Below are positions 1 to 5,594 of a stretch of 8,379 nucleotides of DNA, one piece after another. Under the pieces are notes generated by a model. That model saw only the letters and a program-made list of their open reading frames with translations, was not told the DNA's origin and did not search any database. The position numbers and the translations under genes were made by a program. Numbering within the stretch: the stretch's first letter is position 1; the number at the start of each line of letters is the position of its first letter. The DNA comes from Verrucomicrobiota bacterium (lineage in GTDB: Bacteria; Verrucomicrobiota; Verrucomicrobiia; Limisphaerales; UBA1096), in NCBI GenBank assembly GCA_003972865.1, contig QOAX01000012.1, forward strand, positions 1 through 8,379, in the 5' to 3' direction.

Positions 1-308
1 ACGACTTGCCGGACGTATTGCAAACTGAGCTCGCCGCTTTCGGCCGATGGCGTTCCGACGCAGACGAGCGACACGTCGGTGGCGGCGATGGCTTCCTCGT
101 GATTTTGCGTGGCAGAGAGCAGCCCGTTTTTCGCCGCCTCGGCGAGGAGATCGTCCAGCCCCGGCTCGACGATGGGCGACACGCCGGCGGCGAGCGACTC
201 GACTTTTTCGGCATGCACATCGACGCCCACAACGGTGTGCCCTTCTTTAGTGAGACACCCGGCGGTGACCGCGCCAACATAGCCAAGACCGAAAATTGAG
301 ACCTTCAT
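1..308 (-). CDS. algD: GDP-mannose 6-dehydrogenase (AlgD-like), N-terminal part, cut by window edge
   Basis: This is the first 102 codons of a UDP-glucose/GDP-mannose dehydrogenase family protein; the gene runs off the left edge. Full-length members oxidise the C6 hydroxyl of a sugar nucleotide twice with NAD+ to give the uronic acid, here probably GDP-mannose to GDP-mannuronate, in the cytoplasm. The protein opens MKVSIFGLGYVGAV, containing the NAD-binding Rossmann glycine motif GLGYVG at residues 7-12. Next come AGCL (16-19) and the second Rossmann strand ending VGVD (27-30), whose Asp should bind the NAD ribose. SPIVEPGL (44-51) and DVSLVCVGTPS (78-88) follow. The combination FGLGYVGAVxAGCL plus SPIVEPGL resembles Pseudomonas AlgD more than typical UDP-glucose dehydrogenases, as I recall those sequences. 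The ATG at 308-306 gives the expected N-terminus directly at the Rossmann strand; no strong Shine-Dalgarno is visible. It is transcribed divergently from ruvA. The family is near certain; GDP-mannose rather than UDP-glucose as substrate is less so. Confidence 0.85.
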   Translation of the reverse strand, partial: MKVSIFGLGYVGAVTAGCLTKEGHTVVGVDVHAEKVESLAAGVSPIVEPGLDDLLAEAAKNGLLSATQNHEEAIAATDVSLVCVGTPSAESGELSLQYVRQV

Positions 309-325
309 TTCAGGCGCGGCAGACT

Positions 326-367
326 AGGTTTCACCCGCACGGAACGCAAGGCCAAGAGGTGAAACTT
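326..367. repeat. Inverted repeat / possible hairpin upstream of algD and ruvA
   Basis: GTTTCACC at 328-335 is the exact reverse complement of GGTGAAAC at 358-365, with 22 bases between. A G-T wobble (327/366) and an A-T pair (326/367) extend the stem to ten pairs. The right arm runs into the first heptamer repeat unit. There is no T-tract, and it lies upstream of both divergent genes, so it is not an ordinary terminator. It could be a two-arm operator or a 5' leader hairpin; the function is unknown. Confidence 0.5.
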
Positions 368-387
368 GAAACTTGAAACTTGAAACT
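360..387. repeat. Four perfect tandem copies of the heptamer TGAAACT
   Basis: Four consecutive exact copies of TGAAACT occupy 28 bases. The flanks (GAGG on the left, CCCC on the right) do not continue the pattern. The array lies between the divergent algD and ruvA genes and shares its first unit with the right arm of the inverted repeat. It resembles short tandemly repeated heptamers known from cyanobacterial intergenic regions in unit length only, not in sequence. It may vary in copy number by slippage and so alter promoter spacing; that is inference. Confidence 0.9.
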
Positions 388-431
388 CCCCACCCCGTGT
401 GACTCTGTGTCGGCTGGAACGAGGCTTGGGC

Positions 432-1031
432 ATGATTACTTTTTTGAAGGGAACTCTCGCTGATGCGCTGCCGACGCAGGCGGTGATCGATGTCAACGGC
501 ATCGGGTACGAGGTGCTGATTCCGTTGTCGTCGTTCGAGAAGCTGCCGGCGCTTGGCCAGGCGGTGACGCTCAAGACGCAGCTCGTCGTGCGCGAGGATT
601 CGCAGACGCTGTACGGCTTTGCCACGGACGACGAGCGCGATTTGTTCAAGATGATCCAGAGCGTGAGCGGCATCGGGCCGAGGCTGGCGCTGAATGTTTT
701 GAGCGGCATGAGCGTGGCGACGTTCAAGGGCGCGATCGGTGCTGGCGACGTGAAATTGCTCTCGAGCATCAGCGGTGTTGGCAAAAAAACCGCCGAGAGA
801 ATGGTGCTCGAGTTGAAGGACAAAGTCGGCGTGGCGACCGGTGGCGTGGCGGCGCTTGGACAAGCGGCGACACCGGGCGACAAGACAATCGCCGACACGG
901 CGGCGGCGCTCGAGGCACTTGGCACCAAGCCGGCCGAGGCGCAAAAAGCCGCCCAAGCCGCCCAAGCGATGCTCGGCCCGCAGGCGTCTGTCGAGGAGTT
1001 GGTTCGCGCCGCGCTCAAGGGCGGAAGGTAA
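432..1031 (+). CDS. ruvA: Holliday junction branch migration protein RuvA
   Basis: RuvA binds the four-way Holliday junction as a tetramer and loads the RuvB helicase for branch migration during recombination and repair in the cytoplasm. The 199-residue length is typical. Domain I (OB fold, about 1-64) shows GIGYEV (23-28) and VVREDSQTLYGF (52-63), both closely matching E. coli RuvA. Domain II has two helix-hairpin-helix motifs, SGIGPRLAL (79-87) and SGVGKKTAER (114-123), which contact the DNA backbone. Domain III (about 150-199), which interacts with RuvB, ends SVEELVRAALKGGR. The ATG at 432 is chosen because it gives the standard MI-x-FLKG start and has GAGG seven bases upstream. A GTG at 399 would add eleven unsupported residues. 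Neither ruvC nor ruvB adjoins it here. The interdomain linker carries an extra LGQA (142-145) encoded by a copy of the 14-bp palindrome; LGQA at 41-44 lies where E. coli has AGQE. Confidence 0.97.
   Translation: MITFLKGTLADALPTQAVIDVNGIGYEVLIPLSSFEKLPALGQAVTLKTQLVVREDSQTLYGFATDDERDLFKMIQSVSGIGPRLALNVLSGMSVATFKGAIGAGDVKLLSSISGVGKKTAERMVLELKDKVGVATGGVAALGQAATPGDKTIADTAAALEALGTKPAEAQKAAQAAQAMLGPQASVEELVRAALKGGR
550..563. repeat. 14-bp palindrome copy (one mismatch) in ruvA
   Basis: CGCTTGGCCAGGCG differs from the palindrome CGCTTGGCCAAGCG at one base, which is the third position of the Gln codon (CAG for CAA). It is read as Leu-Gly-Gln-Ala at RuvA residues 41-44. Confidence 0.75.
853..866. repeat. 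14-bp palindrome copy (one mismatch) in ruvA
   Basis: CGCTTGGACAAGCG differs at one base, the third position of the Gly codon. It is read as Leu-Gly-Gln-Ala at residues 142-145, in the flexible linker between RuvA domains II and III. A split relative, CTTGG-CA-CCAAG, lies at 918-929. Confidence 0.75.
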
Positions 1032-1037
1032 ACGCAG

Positions 1038-1709
1038 TTGGACACGCAAGTCGTCATCCCGAACGAGGCTGGGCTTGGCCAACGGCTGGCGGCGAAGCTG
1101 GTTTGCGTGTTGCTGCGTCTGCTGAGGTTTACGTGGCGAGTTCATTTCTCCGACCCGCACGGGGTGATGGACGCCGCCCGCGACCAGCCGTTCATCCTCT
1201 GCGCGTGGCACAACCGGATCATCTACGCGCTGTTTGCCACTCGCGATGTCATCCGGCCAAAGACTTGCCGGAAGGTGGCGGCGATGGTCAGCGCCAGCAG
1301 CGACGGCGCGTTCGCCGTGGAGATTCTGCGTGCCTTTGGCATCGTGCCGATCCGTGGCTCGACCAGTCGGAGAGGTCGCCAGGCGTTGCTGGAATTATCC
1401 CGGCAAGCCAGGGCCGGCCTGCACTTGGCCATCACGCCCGACGGCCCGCGAGGCCCGTGTCACGAGATACAGGAGGGCATTCTGTCGCTTAGCCAGGTGA
1501 CCGGCCTGCTGATCGTCCCGCTTGGCTGTGAGGCCGGGCGCAAGGTTCGTTTCAAAAGCTGGGACCGGTTCCAACTGCCGTGGCCGTTGACGCGCTGTGA
1601 CTTTGTGTTTGGCGAGCCGATGGCGGTGCCGAGGAGAGTCACCGGGGCGGAGCGAGCCGTACTGAAGGGAGAGTTGAAGAGGCGGATGGCGGAGATCAAT
1701 CCGGAGTAA
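1038..1709 (+). CDS. DUF374 lysophospholipid acyltransferase family protein
   Basis: This 223-residue protein belongs to the DUF374 branch of the glycerolipid acyltransferases, whose members are thought to transfer acyl chains to lipid or lipid A-like acceptors at the inner membrane. Landmarks in order are a hydrophobic N-terminal helix (about 19-33), the catalytic-type histidine in AWHNR (56-60), SASSDG (85-90), RGSTSRRG (106-113), TPDGPRGP (133-140), and KSWDRFQLPWPLTR (173-186) followed by FGEP. TPDGPRGP and the WDRF-P stretch are diagnostic for the family. The start is a TTG at 1038, six bases after the ruvA stop. GGAAGG (1023-1028), inside the end of ruvA, lies nine bases upstream as ribosome binding site, and no better in-frame start precedes the histidine motif. 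It is probably cotranscribed with ruvA. The acyl donor and acceptor cannot be read from the sequence. Confidence 0.9.
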   Translation: MDTQVVIPNEAGLGQRLAAKLVCVLLRLLRFTWRVHFSDPHGVMDAARDQPFILCAWHNRIIYALFATRDVIRPKTCRKVAAMVSASSDGAFAVEILRAFGIVPIRGSTSRRGRQALLELSRQARAGLHLAITPDGPRGPCHEIQEGILSLSQVTGLLIVPLGCEAGRKVRFKSWDRFQLPWPLTRCDFVFGEPMAVPRRVTGAERAVLKGELKRRMAEINPE

Positions 1710-1726
1710 TCGGCGGAGCCGCAAGG

Positions 1727-1754
1727 TTGCACAATTCCGAAAAACGGATATAAC
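1727..1754 (+). promoter_or_regulatory. Candidate sigma70-type promoter for the polysaccharide operon
   Basis: TTGCAC (1727-1732) and TATAAC (1749-1754) are separated by 16 bases in the only real gap on the plus strand after ruvA. The -10 matches TATAAT at five of six positions; the -35 matches TTGACA only in its TTG. The spacer is AT-rich compared with its surroundings. Initiation about seven bases after the -10 would fall near 1761, practically at the GTG start of the next gene. There is no terminator-like hairpin with a T-run between the acyltransferase and this site, so read-through from ruvA is also possible. Confidence 0.45.
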
Positions 1755-1762
1755 CACGCGCC

Positions 1763-3292
1763 GTGAACGCCGGTTCGTTGGAAGGTGCGCTGCGCCTGCA
1801 AAAGCTTATCGTTTTCAGCATTATCATGCTGCTTGTGCTCGTTTTGGGGTACATGCTGGCGGATGATGCTTTTTTTGCCGCGTTCGCGTTTGCTGGCCTG
1901 GCTTGGCTGATGTTGATGCCGTACCACGCGACCCTGTCGGTGGCCTGTGCGGTGGCGACGTTTTCCACGGCGCTGATTCTCCCCTTCTTTCCGGGCCGGC
2001 CGTTTGTTTGGGAGGCGGCGGCGCTCCTGGGCTGGACGGGGTGCGTGCTGGTGTTTTCGTTCCGGCAATACCGGGACGAGATGTGGGATTCCATTTTTGA
2101 ACACAAGTGGATGCTGCTTGGCGTGGCCGGTTATTGCGGCGTGCTGGTGTTCACGATGATGGAGCGCGGCGTCGGCTTTCGCACGATGGGCGGCGCGCAG
2201 ATGGGCGGGCGGTTTTATTTTCAGCAACTCACCTGTGCCATCTTCCCGCTACTGTTCATAATGGTGCGGCTGAAGGAAGAGCAGATCAGGAAACTGTTTA
2301 TTATCCAGTGCGCGCTCTCGGCCACGTGGGTCATCTCGGACGCGATCTACACCAACGCACCGGGCCTGTTCAATATCCTGTTTTTCCTCGAGGTACCCGG
2401 CGACGCCCGCAACTTCGAGATGGAACGCTTGAGGATGGGCATCAACCGCTACCAGTCGCTGGCCTTTGTCAGCGTCGGTTTCCTGTGGCTGTTGCTCATC
2501 AAGAACAAGCTGAATGACTTCCTGACCGCCAAGGGGGTCTGGCTGATTCCCGCCAGCCTGGCCATCGTGGGGACCGGCCTGCTGAGCGGGCACCGTTACA
2601 CGGTGGCGATCCTTGTCCTCGTCATGAGCTTCATGGTCTTTACCCAAAGGTTGATCACCATGAGGAACGCCTTGGCGGGCAGCCTGGTGTTGGCCCTCGG
2701 CCTGACGATTTCTTACGGCTTCGCGGAACGCATGCCGCTCGCGGCCCAGCGCGCTCTCTCGGCTCTGCCCGGCATCACGGTGCACCGCGACGCACGGCTG
2801 GATGGGTTGAGTACGATGGAAACCCGTCGCGTCCTGCGCGTGGAGGGGTTTAAAATGATGTCACAGTATCTGTGGGTCGGGCGCGGGTTTGGGCAGTCCG
2901 GCTTCGGCGATCACTCGCTGCAATGGGATCCGACGGCGATCACTTACCACATCAATCAGGGGCGTTTTTACAACGGGTTCATTGGGCTGATGGTCAATAC
3001 CGGCCTGGTTGGAACCTGCTTCATGCTCCTGTTCCTTCTCGCCGGATCCGTGGTCGCCATCAAGGTGATTTTTCACCTCCGCGAACACGGGGTGGACGAT
3101 GAATTCTCCCGGGTGAGCTGCATTGTGGCCTGCCTCTGGATGGCCAATGTGGTCGCCTTCATCGTCCTGCACGGCGACAGCGAGTACGCGATGAAAACCT
3201 TCTCCCTCCAGGCCGGTCTGCTGATCGTCTGCCAATACATGTTGCGGGACCGGTTGCGCGTGCAGCAACCGGAGCAGCCCGAGCTCGAATGA
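1763..3292 (+). CDS. O-antigen polymerase/ligase-like polytopic membrane protein (Wzy/WaaL type)
   Basis: This 509-residue integral membrane protein has roughly 12-14 hydrophobic segments by eye (about 14-33, 36-54, 57-76, 83-101, 115-133, 153-169, 178-195, 232-246, 258-273, 279-295, 303-320, 406-433, 452-469, 480-495). SGHRYT (275-280) at the start of a helix matches the serine/arginine position seen in Wzy_C-type proteins. The extended loop at about 320-405 contains WVGRGFGQSGFGDHS (371-385) and a conserved-looking His in TYHINQG (394-400), followed by GLMVNTGLVG (408-417). That arrangement is typical of O-antigen polymerases and ligases, which join lipid-linked glycans on the periplasmic side of the inner membrane. 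Polymerase and ligase cannot be told apart here. The GTG at 1763 has no Shine-Dalgarno; TTG 1778 and ATG 1826 are alternatives but also lack one. It heads a block of overlapping genes for glycan assembly. The family call is firm; the start and the exact reaction are not. Confidence 0.85.
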   Translation: MNAGSLEGALRLQKLIVFSIIMLLVLVLGYMLADDAFFAAFAFAGLAWLMLMPYHATLSVACAVATFSTALILPFFPGRPFVWEAAALLGWTGCVLVFSFRQYRDEMWDSIFEHKWMLLGVAGYCGVLVFTMMERGVGFRTMGGAQMGGRFYFQQLTCAIFPLLFIMVRLKEEQIRKLFIIQCALSATWVISDAIYTNAPGLFNILFFLEVPGDARNFEMERLRMGINRYQSLAFVSVGFLWLLLIKNKLNDFLTAKGVWLIPASLAIVGTGLLSGHRYTVAILVLVMSFMVFTQRLITMRNALAGSLVLALGLTISYGFAERMPLAAQRALSALPGITVHRDARLDGLSTMETRRVLRVEGFKMMSQYLWVGRGFGQSGFGDHSLQWDPTAITYHINQGRFYNGFIGLMVNTGLVGTCFMLLFLLAGSVVAIKVIFHLREHGVDDEFSRVSCIVACLWMANVVAFIVLHGDSEYAMKTFSLQAGLLIVCQYMLRDRLRVQQPEQPELE

Positions 3293-4419
3293 GAATCCTC
3301 CACCTGGTCGGCCAGCGCGAGGATGCCGGCGGCATCCTCGCGGTGATCCGCTGCCTGCACCAGGCCGGGCCCGCAGCCGGCATCCGGCACACGGTCTGGG
3401 TTCACCGGGATTACGCCGAAACCCGCTCACCGGCGCTCGACTACCGGCGCACCGGCTTCATCGCCAGCGACTCGCCGAGCCATCCCGCCATTTTTTTCAC
3501 CAGCGCGCTGGCGTTTTTCAGCCTGCGTAAACTGCTCCGGCAGGAGTCGTTTGACGTCATCCACGCGCATACCCGCGGCGGGCTGACTGTCGCGTTGCTG
3601 GCCGGCCTGTTTCTCGGCCGGCGGATTCTGTTCACGAACCACAGCTACGCCAGCCGCGCCTGGTTTTACCGCTGGGCAGCCCGGCGCGACTGGATGACCA
3701 CCGTGGTGCTCAACCCCAACATGGCCGCGCACTACGGCCTCGAGGTCGGGCCGCCCGGGTACAGCATTATTTTCTCCGGCTGCGCCGATCGATTTTTGCA
3801 GGAACCGCTCACCGCCAACGCTTGGATAGGCGCCGATCCCTTGGCCAAGCTCAAGCTCGTCGGCATGGGCACGCTCGTCCGCTGGAAATGCTGGCACCAC
3901 CCCATCGCTGCCCTGGCCAGGCTGCCGACCGGCCTCAAGGCCCGCGTCGAGTTTCACCTCTGGGGGCCGGAGCAGGGCGACGCCGACTCGCAGGCATACG
4001 TCGCCGAGCTGCGTGAATTGATTGAGCAACATGGGCTGGAGGAAACGGTCCTGCTGCGAGGCGTGACGAATCAGGTCACCGATGCCCTGCGCGATGGCCA
4101 TTTCGTCGTCGTCGCCTCGGAGAACGAGCCGTGCAGCGTGTCGCTGATGGAGGCCCTCGCGCTGGGCCTCCCCGCCCTCGCGGCCCGCAGCGGCGGCAAC
4201 GTCGACATCGTGCAGGACGGTACGACCGGCCTGCTGTATGAGACCGGCAGCATCGACGGTTTGCGCGACATAATCGCCGCCATCCTCAACGGCGAATTCA
4301 CCCCGGCGCCGCCGGCCGAAATCCGTGACAGTGTCCGCGGCTGGGCCGCCAGCGAGATGGCCGCCAAGTACAACAGCGTGTACGGGCAGATGGCCAAGCG
4401 CAACGGGGACGTGTCATGA
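3289..4419 (+). CDS. GT-B glycosyltransferase, GT4-type (first of two)
   Basis: This 376-residue cytoplasmic glycosyltransferase has the two-Rossmann GT-B fold and should transfer a sugar from a nucleotide donor to a lipid-linked or growing glycan. The N-terminal acceptor domain starts MRILHLVGQREDAGG with the glycine-rich loop GG (14-15) and includes DVIHAHTRGG (89-98) and the HSY at 118-120. The C-terminal donor domain begins near 185, shows GTLVRWKCW (194-202) with Lys200 in the usual phosphate-contacting position, and has the retaining-enzyme EX7E motif at Glu280 and Glu288 within NEPCSVSLMEALALGLP. GGNVDIVQDGTTGLLY (302-317) completes the nucleotide site. The ATG overlaps the stop of the polymerase gene by four bases (ATGA), supporting translational coupling. 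Donor and acceptor cannot be named. No membrane helix is evident; association with the membrane would be peripheral. Confidence 0.93.
   Translation: MRILHLVGQREDAGGILAVIRCLHQAGPAAGIRHTVWVHRDYAETRSPALDYRRTGFIASDSPSHPAIFFTSALAFFSLRKLLRQESFDVIHAHTRGGLTVALLAGLFLGRRILFTNHSYASRAWFYRWAARRDWMTTVVLNPNMAAHYGLEVGPPGYSIIFSGCADRFLQEPLTANAWIGADPLAKLKLVGMGTLVRWKCWHHPIAALARLPTGLKARVEFHLWGPEQGDADSQAYVAELRELIEQHGLEETVLLRGVTNQVTDALRDGHFVVVASENEPCSVSLMEALALGLPALAARSGGNVDIVQDGTTGLLYETGSIDGLRDIIAAILNGEFTPAPPAEIRDSVRGWAASEMAAKYNSVYGQMAKRNGDVS
3838..3851. repeat. Divergent 14-bp palindrome copy (two mismatches) in first glycosyltransferase
   Basis: CCCTTGGCCAAGCT matches the palindrome at 12 of 14 bases, with the central TTGGCCAA intact. 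Unlike the others it is read in a different frame, as Leu-Ala-Lys within DPLAKL. Confidence 0.5.
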
Positions 4420-5594
4420 AACTGCTCGTCTTCGCCCATGTCCCACCGCCGTTCCACGGCCAGAGTTTCATGGTGCAGCAACTGCTCGACGAGCTGCGCG
4501 ACGACGAAACGATCGAAGTCTTCCACGTCGACAGCCGACTCTCAAAAGATGTCGACGACATCGCCTCCGCAAGTCCGCGCAAACTCCTCCTCATTTTTCG
4601 CCATTGCCTCAAGGCCGTTTGGCTGCGGCTGCGACACGGCGCGGGCAATTTTTATTACGTCCCCGCGCCCGGCCTGCGCAATGCCGTCTACCGCGACTGG
4701 ATCGTGATGCTGCTGTGCCGCCCGTTTTTTCGGCGGATCATTTACCACTACCAGGCGTCCGGCGTCGGTGGCTGGCTCGAGACCGGGGCGCGTCCATGGG
4801 AACGCTGGGTGTCGCGGCGGTTGCTCGGCCGCCCCGCGCTGAGCATTGTGCTGGGCGATTATTATCACGAGGACGCCGCCAAGCTCTCGCCGCGCAACAT
4901 CGTCACCGTGCCCAACTGCGCGCCCGACCCCTGCCCCGACTACGCCACAACACTGCAACCGGCGCAGCAGGCCCGCGCCCGGGCGCTTGGTCAAGCGATC
5001 GCCGGCGGTGAGTCGCCGGCGACGTTTCGCGTGCTGTACCTGAGCCTGTGCTACCGCGACAAGGGCCTGTTCGACGCCATCGACGCTGTCGCCGAGATCA
5101 ACGCACGACTGCAAGCCAAGCGATCGGCCGCGCGCGTGCAGCTCGACGTTGCCGGCAAATTTTATCTCGCCGACGAGGAGGCCGAATTCAACGGGCGGCT
5201 TGGCCAAGCGGAGTTGAACGACGCGCAAGGGCCGCTCGTCGTTTATCATGGCTTCGTAGACGAGCCGAAAAAGCGCGAGTTGTTCGCTCAAGCCGACGCG
5301 TTCGTGCTGGCGTCATACTACGAATTTGAGGCGCACCCGGTCTGCCTCGTCGAGGCGATGGCGCACGGCCTGCCAATTATCGCGACTCGCTGGCGGATTT
5401 TACAGGAACTGTTCCCCGTCGGTTACGAGGGACTCGTGGACACGAAATCACCCGGCCAAATCGCCGACCGGCTTGAGGGCTTTCTTGGCCGCACGGACGA
5501 GGCCGGCCTGCGCGATCGGTTCCTGCGGCACTTTACGCGGCGGGCGTTCGGTGAAAAAATCCGGGCCGCCTTGTTGGCGCTGGAAAACGAGTGA
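4416..5594 (+). CDS. GT-B glycosyltransferase, GT4-type (second of two)
   Basis: This 392-residue protein is a second glycosyltransferase, clearly different from its upstream neighbour. The N-terminus MKLLVFAHVPPPFHGQS (1-17) has the HG loop common in GT4 enzymes that open with a PPP-x-HG segment. The donor domain begins near 204 (FRVLYLSLCYRDKG, with Lys216 of the KG pair). It carries HGFVDEPKK (278-286) and the EX7E pair Glu305 and Glu313 in FEAHPVCLVEAMAHGLP, the mark of retaining GT4 enzymes. The ATG overlaps the previous stop by four bases, with GGGGA six bases upstream as a good ribosome binding site. Two LGQA tetrapeptides (191-194 and 262-265) are encoded by copies of the 14-bp palindrome, in poorly conserved, probably surface-exposed stretches. 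Specificity is unknown; from context it acts on the same glycan as the gene before it. Confidence 0.93.
   Translation: MKLLVFAHVPPPFHGQSFMVQQLLDELRDDETIEVFHVDSRLSKDVDDIASASPRKLLLIFRHCLKAVWLRLRHGAGNFYYVPAPGLRNAVYRDWIVMLLCRPFFRRIIYHYQASGVGGWLETGARPWERWVSRRLLGRPALSIVLGDYYHEDAAKLSPRNIVTVPNCAPDPCPDYATTLQPAQQARARALGQAIAGGESPATFRVLYLSLCYRDKGLFDAIDAVAEINARLQAKRSAARVQLDVAGKFYLADEEAEFNGRLGQAELNDAQGPLVVYHGFVDEPKKRELFAQADAFVLASYYEFEAHPVCLVEAMAHGLPIIATRWRILQELFPVGYEGLVDTKSPGQIADRLEGFLGRTDEAGLRDRFLRHFTRRAFGEKIRAALLALENE
4984..4997. repeat. 14-bp palindrome copy (one mismatch) in second glycosyltransferase
   Basis: CGCTTGGTCAAGCG differs at one base, again the third position of the Gly codon. It encodes Leu-Gly-Gln-Ala (191-194). 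It overlaps a GCGATCGC octamer at 4995-5002. Confidence 0.75.
5197..5210. repeat. 14-bp palindrome copy (one outer mismatch) in second glycosyltransferase
   Basis: GGCTTGGCCAAGCG matches the palindrome at 13 of 14 bases, with only the first base different; the central 12 bases are intact. It encodes Leu-Gly-Gln-Ala (262-265). Confidence 0.75.

Larger units (their letters stand above)
309..431. other. Divergent intergenic region between algD and ruvA
   Basis: These 123 bases separate two divergent genes, so promoters for both should lie here. The region contains an inverted repeat (326-367) and a four-copy heptamer tandem repeat (360-387), listed separately. Each heptamer junction creates TTGAAA on the plus strand, which resembles a sigma70 -35 box, but I find no convincing -10 at the right distance. 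The ruvA Shine-Dalgarno (GAGG, 421-424) is at its right end. No small ORF here is convincing. Confidence 0.6.

Noticed and set aside
399..431. GTG at 399 as the ruvA start
   Set aside because: It adds eleven residues absent from the RuvA family, while the ATG at 432 has a well-spaced GAGG and gives the standard N-terminus.
305..1211. Two long minus-strand open frames covering ruvA (250 and 295 codons)
   Set aside because: Both are shadows of ruvA and the acyltransferase gene: Ser/Ala-rich or Arg/His-rich products with no recognisable domain.
1713..1748. Small inverted repeats GCGG-AG-CCGC (1713-1722) and TCCG-AAAAA-CGGA (1736-1748) considered as a terminator
   Set aside because: Stems of four pairs with no following T-run are too weak to call a terminator for the acyltransferase gene.
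1460..2227. Minus-strand open frame of 255 codons across the acyltransferase/polymerase junction
   Set aside because: Its product is a basic, His/Gln-rich composition without motifs, and it is antisense to two well-supported genes.
4995..5002. GCGATCGC octamer, identical to the cyanobacterial HIP1 core
   Set aside because: I noticed only one exact copy, which chance allows in 8 kb of GC-rich DNA. It does not indicate a cyanobacterium; CGCTTGGCCAAGCG is the iterated motif here.
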